From: Tetranychus cinnabarinus
Taxonomy: Eukaryota; Arthropoda; Arachnida; Trombidiformes; Tetranychidae
Reading direction: 5' to 3'
Length of the DNA: 64,000 bases
Assembly: GCA_022266195.1 (NCBI GenBank)
Contig: WHVY01000001.1
Coordinates: 3,100,001-3,164,000 of the forward strand
Shown in pieces: positions 21,180-29,707 of this stretch. Position 1 is the stretch's first letter, and each line of letters begins with the position of its first letter. Under the pieces are notes generated by a model that had not been told where the DNA came from, did not search any database, and saw nothing but the letters and a program-made list of their open reading frames with translations. Made by a program: the position numbers and the translations under genes.

Positions 21180-22280
21180 TTAAAGAGTTGTTATTTCTGA
21201 TGCATTGATCCATGAATTGAAACTTGAAGGGTAATTTATCCACTTTACGAAATATTGAATCTCTCCTTTATATCTTCTCCTTTTAATAATTTTTTCGATT
21301 CTGTATTTCTCAGCCTTGACATGCTGAAGTTCTGCTCCATAAAACTTTCTATTTCCATGGTCATCAACTCCGTCAAGTTTGTGTAATGAAATTTTGTGTG
21401 CTTTATCGATGTTGGCAATAGTGTATACACGATCAGTCCATGTAGGGTAGAAAGCCTTATCGAATGGACCAAGCTTGTATTTCATACGAACCTCATCACC
21501 TATATTCAATTTTGACTTATCTTTGCCTGAAAAATAAACATCACGAAGAGATTCTTTACCATAAAGATTTTTGAATACGATTGATTCATTAGCATCTGTG
21601 ACATCTATAGGTGACATTCTGATAGACCGGTGATAACTTTTGTTATATCCAGCTACTAAATCATCTAGTCTGTTGATGTAATTTCTTTTTCCTGTTGATG
21701 TGAAATATCTAAACATGCGATTCTTGAAAGTGCGATTAAAACGCTCTATGATTGCGCATTTGATATCAGGGTTATGAGAAGAATAATATCTAATGTTGTT
21801 TTTCTTCAACAAATCTTGAAAGAGTTTATTCGTGAACTCTTTACCTTTATCAGTTCTTACCGATGCAGGCATTCTTTCTTGAATTATATTTGAAAATGCA
21901 GCAGTAACGTCTTGTGCTGATTTCGTTTTCAGAGCTCTGACCCATGCGAATTTACTGAAACAATCGATTACAGTGAGAATGTATCGATTCGCACTATTTT
22001 CGTTTGAAAACTCTTGCATTTCCACAAGATCAGCTTCCCACTCTTCGTCAGTTTTAGAAACAATAATTTTATTTCTAGCAAATACTCGTCTAGCTGGTTT
22101 ATGCAAAGTATAGGTTATCTGACTTTTCAACCAATCTTCTACATCACTTCGGGTTATTCCGTTGATAACTTTCCTAGCCTCCTGATATAATTTCTCTTGA
22201 GAAGCAAATCCACCAGCTCTACTAGGATCATAGTAGATTGATTTCAATATTTCATTTTGGGATAATCCAATAGATGCCAT
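21180..22280 (-). CDS. Retroviral-type integrase with chromodomain
   Basis: 366 residues from ATG 22280. The N-terminus has the Polinton form with a WL-x-x-Q segment and a LHKPARR stretch. The catalytic core has D84 in WEADLVEM, D144 in RTDKGKEF and E179 in IIERFNRT, the D,D,E triad with about 35 residues between the last two. A C-terminal chromodomain at about 318-362 (YFVKWINYP, SWI) may guide insertion to chromatin. The enzyme joins the element's ends to host DNA and makes the 6-bp duplication. Its start overlaps the end of the upstream 191-residue gene by 29 bases. The frame is intact. Confidence 0.96.
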   Translation of the reverse strand: MASIGLSQNEILKSIYYDPSRAGGFASQEKLYQEARKVINGITRSDVEDWLKSQITYTLHKPARRVFARNKIIVSKTDEEWEADLVEMQEFSNENSANRYILTVIDCFSKFAWVRALKTKSAQDVTAAFSNIIQERMPASVRTDKGKEFTNKLFQDLLKKNNIRYYSSHNPDIKCAIIERFNRTFKNRMFRYFTSTGKRNYINRLDDLVAGYNKSYHRSIRMSPIDVTDANESIVFKNLYGKESLRDVYFSGKDKSKLNIGDEVRMKYKLGPFDKAFYPTWTDRVYTIANIDKAHKISLHKLDGVDDHGNRKFYGAELQHVKAEKYRIEKIIKRRRYKGEIQYFVKWINYPSSFNSWINASEITTL

Positions 22281-22827
22281 TTTTCTTTACCAAATTATAT
22301 GGGGCGTATTTTCTGGTTGACTTTGGTGTTTTGATTTTTGCTGAAGTCGTATGCAGAAACGGTTCTTTGATTTTGTCTGAATCGGAATTTTTTACATCGA
22401 TATCGATCACTGGTCCGGTATTTGTCAAAACTAACGGTCCTTTAATGTTCGATTCCGCCACGATATCTGTCACTTTTGAACAATTTGAAAGCATTGCTCT
22501 TATATTACTATTTTCAATCCAGTTAGAATCAATGCCTATCTTTTTCAAGACATAGACGAATTCTGATATTCCTTTTTGTTTGTTATTATTTTTAGCATTA
22601 GACATCGCAATCGCTACGAGACCAGCAATATCAGTTCCGTTTAGTGGAGATCCATTGAAAACTAATCGCTTATTTGAGTCATAACAAGAGTTGGCAGCAA
22701 GTTTCAATGCTATTTCGATGATATGATTGATTTTACAAAAACTTATGGATGAGCAATCTAATCCGCTCCCGTCTTGATTGTTCTTGCTTTTTGAGCCTAC
22801 TTTGTAAATTTTTTTAAGAGGCTCCAT
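22252..22827 (-). CDS. Polinton hypothetical protein, 191 residues
   Basis: The frame is open to 22854, but the first ATG is at 22827, giving 191 residues. It starts with a short basic stretch and has a mixed helical middle. The C-terminus is rich in Lys, Tyr and Asn (KYAPYNLVKK, IYWIIPK). No motif was recognised. Its end overlaps the integrase start by 29 bases, and a TATATA-type box lies 49 bases upstream, so it is likely expressed. It stands between the integrase and the small basic protein after the ATPase, where Polintons often have poorly conserved genes. Confidence 0.7.
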   Translation of the reverse strand: MEPLKKIYKVGSKSKNNQDGSGLDCSSISFCKINHIIEIALKLAANSCYDSNKRLVFNGSPLNGTDIAGLVAIAMSNAKNNNKQKGISEFVYVLKKIGIDSNWIENSNIRAMLSNCSKVTDIVAESNIKGPLVLTNTGPVIDIDVKNSDSDKIKEPFLHTTSAKIKTPKSTRKYAPYNLVKKNGIYWIIPK

Positions 22828-22875
22828 CGGATAATACGGAAGATAATAGTTCAAGTACAGCTGGTATCATGAAAT

Positions 22876-22883
22876 GTATATAA
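22876..22883 (-). promoter_or_regulatory. TATA box of the 191-residue gene
   Basis: The minus strand reads GTTATATACA, 49 bases before the ATG at 22827. Confidence 0.45.
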
Positions 22884-22896
22884 CCTCCTGATTGTA

Positions 22897-23160
22897 TCAA
22901 ATGTTTCTTTTCACGTTTTTTATTTTATCATGAATAAATTCTATTATAGCACGCTTAAATCTTAACAGACTCTTTTTACACGCATCTGATAATGTGATAT
23001 TTTTATGTACAACATTCGTAACGATTTCCTTTAATGCTTTATATATCTTGCGATCGTTTTTATATTGGTCTGAAAGAAACTGCTTACGTAGAGCAACACC
23101 TCTGATTTTGGGGAGGATCTTTATGATGGGTAAACACTCTTGTAAATCAGAAGAAATCAT
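22897..23160 (-). CDS. Small basic Polinton protein after the ATPase
   Basis: 87 residues, rich in Lys, Arg, Leu and Ile, predicted mostly helical. The segment with an NIT-x-S-x-x-x-K-x-x-L-x-x-x-K pattern (about residues 53-70) resembles a small conserved protein that accompanies the core genes in many insect Polintons and related adinto-type viruses. Function unknown; a DNA-packaging or virion role is a guess. Its ATG overlaps the ATPase stop as ATGA (23157-23160), which points to co-expression. Confidence 0.65.
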   Translation of the reverse strand: MISSDLQECLPIIKILPKIRGVALRKQFLSDQYKNDRKIYKALKEIVTNVVHKNITLSDACKKSLLRFKRAIIEFIHDKIKNVKRNI

Positions 23161-23792
23161 ATTTCATAGACAGTGTAGTCGTGATTATTCGATTTTTGAA
23201 CTATGTTGGTTTGCACTCTCAAGTTTTCTGGAGTGGTTGGAGTTAGATCAATCTTTAAATAGCTAAAAGGATCCTTGGTTGCATCTTCATATGCGCAGAT
23301 CAGCTTTTTACTTTTTGTAGGATAAATTTGACGCGCTAAGAAATGAAATTGAGATTTATCTCTCGGATTCTTCATGATTATCAGATACTGACAATTTAAA
23401 CTTATTCCTCGCATATTTTTTGCTTGGTGAAAAATGTTTTGCACGATGAAGATTACACTGATATTCATGTGATGACTTCCTTTCGTGAATAGATTCAATA
23501 GCTTGTTATCCCCTCCAAGCTCATTCATCAAATCATCTATCACTATCAAATCATATCCTGATGGATCTTCTATCAATCCTTCATGATACTGAATCATCGA
23601 TGGTGTATTGTATCTATCTTGCATTTGACCATGACACCAAAGAACTTTTGGTTGTGGTTTGAATTTATAAAACGTGAATTTATGATTTTTTATGAGTGAT
23701 TCTACTAGAACAGTTTTACCACTAGATGTAGGACCTGCTACGATGCAAGTAAAAGGATGTAAAAACTTGAAATAATTTTCGTTATCAACCAT
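23157..23792 (-). CDS. DNA-packaging ATPase (FtsK/HerA, A32-like)
   Basis: 211 residues from ATG 23792. Walker A is at residues 20-27 (GPTSSGKT) and Walker B at about 81-87 (DLIVIDD). A segment with H-x-x-x-S-V-I-F-I-V-Q-N lies at about 108-120, the sensor region of the family. The enzyme is expected to pump element DNA into capsids. A TATAAAGG box lies 70 bases upstream, next to the stop codon of the NADAR-like gene. The next gene overlaps its stop by four bases. Confidence 0.95.
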   Translation of the reverse strand: MVDNENYFKFLHPFTCIVAGPTSSGKTVLVESLIKNHKFTFYKFKPQPKVLWCHGQMQDRYNTPSMIQYHEGLIEDPSGYDLIVIDDLMNELGGDNKLLNLFTKGSHHMNISVIFIVQNIFHQAKNMRGISLNCQYLIIMKNPRDKSQFHFLARQIYPTKSKKLICAYEDATKDPFSYLKIDLTPTTPENLRVQTNIVQKSNNHDYTVYEI

Positions 23793-23861
23793 TTTTTATC
23801 AAAGTTATTATTTATTTGAATCGAGGAGTATCAAAAACTTTTACAGAGTACTTTTAGTAAA

Positions 23862-23869
23862 CCTTTATA
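23862..23869 (-). promoter_or_regulatory. TATAAAGG box of the ATPase gene
   Basis: The minus strand reads CATATAAAGGTTT, 70 bases before the ATG at 23792 and just after the NADAR-like stop. It is the same core as the boxes of two virion genes. Confidence 0.6.
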
Positions 23870-23872
23870 TGT

Positions 23873-24385
23873 TTAATTGGTTTTTTGTTTCTTAATTCGA
23901 TTGCCTTGTGCATCGATATTTTCCCGTTTCCATTCATCTTTTAATGCACATCTTACATGCATCAATGCATATCCTAGTAAGTTTTTGCCAGACCAAAGGA
24001 AAGGTGAATCTGATGCAGGATCATCGACTGCACACCCACAAGAGAAAACTTTTTCATCAGCATCGTATGCTACGATGACTCTAGCTCCACTCGCAAGAAG
24101 TTTAGCTTTTAATGACCATGATGCAGAGAATTTGGCATGATATCCGATTGTCAGCAAATCAAAAAGTTTGGATTCTTCTGCATCCTTGCTTTGAGATTGC
24201 ATGTATCCTAAAACGCTGTTATACCATTTGTCTTGTACTTTAAATTTGTATGAATCATCTTCAATAGAAAAACATGTCACCGCAGCATCATTTTTGTCAA
24301 CCTTAAAGAATGAAGTGTTCATCATGTTATTTTGTTTTTTAGACTTTGATGATTTTTCAGCAATGTTGTTTAGTAAAGCTTCCAT
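23873..24385 (-). CDS. NADAR/YbiA-like protein (N-glycosidase fold)
   Basis: 170 residues from ATG 24385. Residues 50-148 follow the NADAR (YbiA/DUF1768) pattern. W54 with S57 begins the region that carries the family's W-x-x-SEH motif. Y61 and Q63/Q65 match the Y-x-Q helix, AKF at 84-86 the KF helix and LLASG at 96-100 the LL-x-TG strand. D-x-x-x-x-x-x-CG at 110-117 matches the D-x-WG strand, and GKNLLGYALMHVR at 133-145 matches the C-terminal helix. NADAR enzymes cleave N-glycosidic bonds of riboflavin intermediates or ADP-ribosylated nucleic acid. The SEH glutamate is replaced here (VLG) and the middle GR segment is shortened, so catalysis may be changed or lost. It has its own TATA box and lies before the ATPase gene. 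A lysine-rich C-terminus may be a nuclear signal. Confidence 0.68.
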   Translation of the reverse strand: MEALLNNIAEKSSKSKKQNNMMNTSFFKVDKNDAAVTCFSIEDDSYKFKVQDKWYNSVLGYMQSQSKDAEESKLFDLLTIGYHAKFSASWSLKAKLLASGARVIVAYDADEKVFSCGCAVDDPASDSPFLWSGKNLLGYALMHVRCALKDEWKRENIDAQGNRIKKQKTN

Positions 24386-24488
24386 TTTTTTCAGTTATTG
24401 GTTTAGTCAAGTACTAATTATGAAGTGAATTGATGTTTGTGGTTTGAAGTCTAGTAGAATAATGATTTTCATACTGCTGAAACTGTCA

Positions 24489-24496
24489 CTTTTATA
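24489..24496 (-). promoter_or_regulatory. TATA box of the NADAR-like gene
   Basis: The minus strand reads GTATAAAAGTG, about 104 bases before the ATG at 24385. Confidence 0.5.
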
Positions 24497-24835
24497 CAAA
24501 AAACCTGGTCTGTAACCATGAACAACACGAATAAGCATGCTCAGAATGTATTCTTCTTTATCTGGTACGAAAAGGCGGGGGCTGTGTTTGCGCACATTTG
24601 AGCCTCGATTGACGCCTAATTTGTCCTTTAGCTACATTGAAGCACCCTCAGCATTGTTTCAACTATTCCCCGCTTTTGCGCGAAACTTATCCCTATTTTG
24701 CATGTTAATTCAATAGACATGCGAAAGAACCTTTCCTCGATTTGTTTATAAGTTTTCCAAGTTATGCACAAAGTATCTACTTTTTTTTGAAATTAATTTC
24801 ACTATTTTCCTTTTGTGTTTGCTTTTATTTAAACA

Positions 24836-24841
24836 TTTATT
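24836..24841 (-). terminator. Polyadenylation signal of the polymerase gene
   Basis: AATAAA on the minus strand, about 31 bases after the polymerase stop at 24872. Confidence 0.5.
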
Positions 24842-24871
24842 GCGACAAATAGAATATATACAAGGTATAAA

Positions 24872-27800
24872 TTAATCTACATATCCGTATGGTCTTGTGT
24901 TATTTCCAATGATCCTCCTTTTTTCGGAAACTGCTCTGTATATTTTATCGAAATTTCGCGTTGTAACTTGATGAGTGAATTTATTCGACACTATGTTTGT
25001 TTGAGCAACTTTAAATTGGTCTTGATTACCGTGAATATATTGCTCGGCCATTTGAACCAATCTCTGGACTGTGATAATATCCAAGGCTCCAGAAGAAAGC
25101 TTAATGCCTTTGACTTTAATGTTGCTTTTGGTTTGCCCCGATGCGTTGACTACTTGATAAGCGTAATTTTTTGGACCAAGGGTAACAAACAAATTACATT
25201 TCCAACCGGGGTCAATCTCATCAGTCAATTGGCCTAGATAGTCCCCACATTGAATCAGAGGATCACCATCTTTTTCAACAAAGACAACAGAATCAGTATC
25301 GAAGTAGAGAACTCGTCCCTCACGAACTGCTTCAATCTTTTGAATCAAGCGAAAAAGCTCCCTACGTGCGTATGCTGTGACAAAGCTAGCAACAGCAATA
25401 TTTGTCTTTCCGGGTAAAATTTTCTCTTGAGAATCTTTGCAATATCGGTGCTGTACCATCATTATCTTTTCAGAGGCTTCATGAATGCCTAATATTTCCT
25501 TCTCTTCATTGTTTATGATGGACCATAAATCAGCGTAATTGCGGATGAATTCAGTCTGTGGAAGGTTTGTTGTTTGAGCTAATTTACCCCAGAAACTGTT
25601 AAGCATGAGCTTTGCTATACTCCTTCTTCCGGGATTCTTTTCAATAGCATTGCTATCTAACTCAATACCTTCTGCATTTTTGTAATCGAGAATGTATTTA
25701 TCTCTATCTTCTTGGTTTTGCACCCATGATGGCCAATCACTTGATTCTTGTTTTGTTTTTAACCACATCTTTACGTAGTTAGCAAAAATCGATGGACCTT
25801 TATTAACTTTGTAATCTAATACTTGATAGATTTTCACAATCTTGTAGCCATATTTAACGGCCTCTTGTAATTCAATTGATGTCCATGTACTGATCATAGC
25901 TCTCTCCAATTCACTATGCGAGCATGAAGTTTGAACAGAATCATTTGCACATTTGAAACAGAGTGGAAATATCAGCTTTTTAGATATCCGCATCGGAAGA
26001 ACACCAATATTTAGTTTCAAGGGTGGAATTACTTTGCATTTGATGAATCCAAAATAATCGTCAACAGTTTTGAAATCTTCTTGAATTAATTTTGGATGAC
26101 CTAGCGGGTAGTCAAATTGACGCAGAACAAACGGATAGAGTGATGTAAAGTCTAGATATCTAATCACTTCATTATCTGAACATTTGTGATAGAATTTGAT
26201 GTTATTTGTCCGTCCACCATAGAAACTCTCACGAATATCAATTGGACCAACTACTTTAATGGTTTGGTAGAATATCAATCTTGACTTGATGTATGCATCA
26301 TTTTTATCCAATTCATGTTCCCAAAGTTCATGCAGAGTATAACCTCTATGAGCATAATAGAGCTTCTTTTTTAAAACTCGGTTATAGAGATCATTCACGC
26401 ATTTTTCTTCGCCGTTTATGACAACATTACTGTTTCTGTCAGGGTAACATTGTACACAGCCATGATAATAACATCCCCAGAACTCAAAAACTTGTTTCGT
26501 GTAGGGAATGAAACCATCAGCATAGTAGGGACCCAGACGATATTCACGTTTTATTTCATTTCGGTGAAACTTCTGCATGAAATCTAACCAGGCATTTCCA
26601 ACTTTGGATTGCATTCTATTTGCATATCCTAAAACAGGTGTGATAGCAAGTGTGAAAGATGGAAGCATATTAGCTCTAAATACTTCCATTGCAACAGAAG
26701 CAAGTGTGAAGCTTCTCGTGATGGGATTTAGACCAGTTATTGAAGAGAAAAGCTTGACGAATTTTAGAATTGCCGTCAGTAAAATTTGAACATCTGATCT
26801 ACAGTATTCAATTATTTCTTTTTTGAAATCGAATTCGGTGACGGTTGATGCTTCATGATTATACCAATTTTCGAAAGCTGTTTTATTTTCAGGCTTCATA
26901 AACTGGGGTTCATAAAATTCTTTTGAAGGAAAGGGGCCAACATAGCTCTGATGTTCAGGTGTGTTGAACTTGTGAGGGAAATACCCTTTTTTGAGTTCAT
27001 TTATGTTAAACGATTTGCAAAGAGAAGCTAACGGCTGCATGAAGAGACTAAGAGAATCTACGAATCGCAAATTTTCCATCTGCGTGTACATTATCTTGGA
27101 ACCACACATGATAACATCAGGGATCAATTGAAATTGTCTTTGAAAGAAATCTTGCATTATAAAATGGCCATCGTAACCTCTTTGATTATGTGCAATGACA
27201 GTTACCGCCATGTTTTTCGCTTTAGTTTTAGGAATAATTTCATTGTAGAGATAGTCACAAAAGGCTTTGATACAATGCTCTCCATACCAAACGTTCTCAA
27301 AAACACCACAAACATCACAAGCATTAGTTTTAGTTAGGGTTTCAGCATTCAAACAACTTGTGCAAACTGTTGCTGAGATGAGCAAGTTAGGTTTGTGAAG
27401 AGAGTTTGATGAGTTTGTCGAAGGCTCCGGAGATATTTGCATTGATTCAATATCATAACAAATCAAAACGCTAGGTTGAGCATCCATTTCCTTGAAATAT
27501 TCTAGATTTGCAGGTTTGATGAAACAATAATGAGGTGAGTGTCTGTATCTAACGCTACATATATTGCAAACGTAGCGATCACATTCATGTTCATCTCCCA
27601 GCCTGTAAATTATCCAGCACTTTTCACATTTTTTCTTTTGAGCACAGATATTGTTTGCAATATGTGCATCGTAACAATGTTGAGAAACAAAGTCAACATG
27701 ACAGACTTCGCAAGTTATTTCACTAGCTGGTTGACATGGTGTGAGTGAGTTGCAATTCTTACAACTTCCTTTACAAAAATGCTGTTCTTCATTTATTTTA

Positions 27801-29707
27801 ACCCAACATCGGATGCAGAACCCATTACACTCCATATAGCCATTGAGACTGGTGATGGTGTTAAAGTGGCTTGGTTCAGAGTATTCAAGAATTATTTTCT
27901 TGTCTTTAGAGGGTCCTGCGAAAAGTTTCAGCTGCGTTCGTTGATCTACAACCACAATTTGGTAATCAATCAAGATATTCTGAATTTCAGCTATTTTGTT
28001 GATGTTCATTTCCCCATTAACTTCAAAATTCAATTGATTGAAAAGCTCAGCTGCTATTTTTTTCTGTGCGGGTAAAGATTGTCTGATTCTCTTCCATCTG
28101 TTCAATTCTGTAGATGATTTCTTGTCTACATTGAACTTTCCCACAGCAATTGCTAAGTATCCGCAAAGATTATCATCATTTACGATTTCTAAAATAGAAC
28201 GTTTAACATTAACTCTTGCATTTGCGGTCATAAGGCGTGAAACAGATCGGTTAGCCCCTCCAGAAATGCATTTGATGATTTGTATTTTTATCTCCATCAC
28301 ACCATCGTCTAAGAAATTACCTGCTGACTGTGCAAGGGCATATGCTCTGTCGAGGAATTCTTGAGGGTTGAAATTCTTTTTGAGAAAAGAAACATAAAGC
28401 TCTCTGTTTTCCTGGGGATTTCTGAATGTGATGTATATTCTATCATTTTCTCCTGCATCTCTTATGAGGGCAGAAACAAAATTTTCGTATGCTGTATCTA
28501 TTGCTTGTGATAGTCTCGCAATGTCAACCCCGTTTGTACCTCCATTATTCAGACGAGCCCTCAATACTTTTGTCATTGAATGGAATACTGGGTTATTTCT
28601 CCATGGCTGCTCATCGATAACTTCAAACGCGATTTCGTTTGATGCTATCACCGGTGTATGATCAGGACTACCTCCGCCACGCTGATGTGATTCAATTTCA
28701 GCATCAATTAGTTCGTCCTGTGTTGTATCAGACAACGAACCATACGAACAGTTAGAGCAGGTAGAACAGCAACCTGAACAACTAGAGTTAGCAGTTTGAG
28801 TTGATTTCGAAGAATCAGAGGACTCAGAAGAGAGTGATGAGGCAGAGGAAGATGAAGATTGCGTTGATTGAGAGGAATCGGACGACTGAGATGATAGTGA
28901 TGAGGCAGAGAAAGAGGAAGATTGAGATGATTGCGAAGAATCAGAAGACTCAGAAGAGAGTGATGAGGCAGAGGAAGATGAAGATTGCGTTGATTGCGAA
29001 GAATCGGACGACTCAGAAGATAGTGATGAGGCAGAGGAAGATGAAGATTGCGTTGATTGCGAAGAATCAGACGACTCAGAAGATAGTGATGAGGCAGAGG
29101 AAGATGAAGATTGCGTTGATTGAGAGGAATCGGACGACTCAGAAGATAGTGATGAGGCAGAGGAAGATGAAGATTGCGTTGATTGCGAAGAATCAGACGA
29201 CTCAGAAGATAGTGATGAGGCAGAGGAAGACGAAGATTGCGTTGATTGAGAGGAACCGGACGACTGAGATGATTGAGTTGCTAAGTTATTGAAGTAACTC
29301 ATTGGAGCTAGTTGAGATAGATTTTGCAAGCATAATCTATCATCTTCATCATTTTCCATTTCTTGGTCGTAATCTTGGCAATTTTCAGGAATTGGAGCTT
29401 GTGTAGGTGATTGAGATTGCAAAGTTGATTGTGAGTAGTTTAAATTAGCAAAAAATTGTGATGGAGCGAGCTGAGAAAGGTTTTGCAAGCATAGACTGTC
29501 ATCAGCATCATCATCCATCATTTCATCGAAATTAGCTTCATTCACTAGATTTACATGCTCTATGTCCATGCATACTTCATCATCCTCATCGCCAAGCATA
29601 TATTCATCAATCAAATTGCAAATGTTATCAATATTTGGCAAAGTGTCATCGAGTTGTTGGTCCCATAAAAGCTCATTTAGGTTATCTGAATCCATTCCCT
29701 GAGACAT
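24872..29707 (-). CDS. Protein-primed DNA polymerase B of the Polinton
   Basis: 1611 residues from ATG 29707. The N-terminus is acidic with two copies of an LCLQNLSQLAP motif. Then comes a serine-rich repeat (about 145-302) and a short Cys cluster (about 308-318). The Polinton-specific N-terminal domain follows. At about 620-730 there is a Cys/His zinc-binding region with repeated C-x2-C pairs. Exonuclease motifs are CYDIES (about 749), HNQRGYDGHF (about 840) and YCRSDVQ (about 966). Polymerase motifs are DFTSLYP (A, about 1185), NSFWGK (B, about 1370) and YFDTDS (C, about 1470). All catalytic acidic residues are present, so the enzyme looks functional. It copies the linear element, probably from a terminal protein primer. 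It is longer than many Polinton polymerases because of the serine-rich segment. Confidence 0.97.
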   Translation of the reverse strand: MSQGMDSDNLNELLWDQQLDDTLPNIDNICNLIDEYMLGDEDDEVCMDIEHVNLVNEANFDEMMDDDADDSLCLQNLSQLAPSQFFANLNYSQSTLQSQSPTQAPIPENCQDYDQEMENDEDDRLCLQNLSQLAPMSYFNNLATQSSQSSGSSQSTQSSSSSASSLSSESSDSSQSTQSSSSSASSLSSESSDSSQSTQSSSSSASSLSSESSDSSQSTQSSSSSASSLSSESSDSSQSTQSSSSSASSLSSESSDSSQSSQSSSFSASSLSSQSSDSSQSTQSSSSSASSLSSESSDSSKSTQTANSSCSGCCSTCSNCSYGSLSDTTQDELIDAEIESHQRGGGSPDHTPVIASNEIAFEVIDEQPWRNNPVFHSMTKVLRARLNNGGTNGVDIARLSQAIDTAYENFVSALIRDAGENDRIYITFRNPQENRELYVSFLKKNFNPQEFLDRAYALAQSAGNFLDDGVMEIKIQIIKCISGGANRSVSRLMTANARVNVKRSILEIVNDDNLCGYLAIAVGKFNVDKKSSTELNRWKRIRQSLPAQKKIAAELFNQLNFEVNGEMNINKIAEIQNILIDYQIVVVDQRTQLKLFAGPSKDKKIILEYSEPSHFNTITSLNGYMECNGFCIRCWVKINEEQHFCKGSCKNCNSLTPCQPASEITCEVCHVDFVSQHCYDAHIANNICAQKKKCEKCWIIYRLGDEHECDRYVCNICSVRYRHSPHYCFIKPANLEYFKEMDAQPSVLICYDIESMQISPEPSTNSSNSLHKPNLLISATVCTSCLNAETLTKTNACDVCGVFENVWYGEHCIKAFCDYLYNEIIPKTKAKNMAVTVIAHNQRGYDGHFIMQDFFQRQFQLIPDVIMCGSKIMYTQMENLRFVDSLSLFMQPLASLCKSFNINELKKGYFPHKFNTPEHQSYVGPFPSKEFYEPQFMKPENKTAFENWYNHEASTVTEFDFKKEIIEYCRSDVQILLTAILKFVKLFSSITGLNPITRSFTLASVAMEVFRANMLPSFTLAITPVLGYANRMQSKVGNAWLDFMQKFHRNEIKREYRLGPYYADGFIPYTKQVFEFWGCYYHGCVQCYPDRNSNVVINGEEKCVNDLYNRVLKKKLYYAHRGYTLHELWEHELDKNDAYIKSRLIFYQTIKVVGPIDIRESFYGGRTNNIKFYHKCSDNEVIRYLDFTSLYPFVLRQFDYPLGHPKLIQEDFKTVDDYFGFIKCKVIPPLKLNIGVLPMRISKKLIFPLCFKCANDSVQTSCSHSELERAMISTWTSIELQEAVKYGYKIVKIYQVLDYKVNKGPSIFANYVKMWLKTKQESSDWPSWVQNQEDRDKYILDYKNAEGIELDSNAIEKNPGRRSIAKLMLNSFWGKLAQTTNLPQTEFIRNYADLWSIINNEEKEILGIHEASEKIMMVQHRYCKDSQEKILPGKTNIAVASFVTAYARRELFRLIQKIEAVREGRVLYFDTDSVVFVEKDGDPLIQCGDYLGQLTDEIDPGWKCNLFVTLGPKNYAYQVVNASGQTKSNIKVKGIKLSSGALDIITVQRLVQMAEQYIHGNQDQFKVAQTNIVSNKFTHQVTTRNFDKIYRAVSEKRRIIGNNTRPYGYVD
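28800..29275 (-). repeat. 63-bp tandem repeat encoding the polymerase Ser-rich segment
   Basis: About seven 63-bp units (21 codons each) plus partial ends. The unit encodes ESSDSSQSTQSSSSSASSLS followed by S. Middle units are almost identical; edge units differ (SSQSSSF, QSSD, SSK). Near-identical DNA points to recent unequal exchange or slippage. Confidence 0.95.

Larger units (their letters stand above)
24386..24871. other. Intergenic promoter/terminator region inside the Polinton
   Basis: It holds the NADAR TATA box (24489-24496), a more GC-rich patch (24570-24680) and two minus-strand AATAAA-type signals (24823-24828 and 24836-24841) that would end the polymerase transcript. No supported gene: the one reading frame on the minus strand begins with GTG. 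Confidence 0.6.

Noticed and set aside
22294..22299. TATAAT on the minus strand before the integrase
   Set aside because: It ends only 14 bases before the ATG, too close to be a TATA box for this start.
22828..22854. Nine extra codons before the 191-residue gene
   Set aside because: Begins with TTG, not ATG, and precedes the likely transcript start.
24407..24595. 62-codon minus-strand frame in the Polinton spacer
   Set aside because: Begins with GTG, no motif, and overlaps the NADAR promoter region.
28801..29292. 163-codon plus-strand frame rich in Lys, Arg, Met and Gln
   Set aside because: It is the antisense of the 63-bp serine repeat in the polymerase; repeat periodicity in multiples of three keeps it open.
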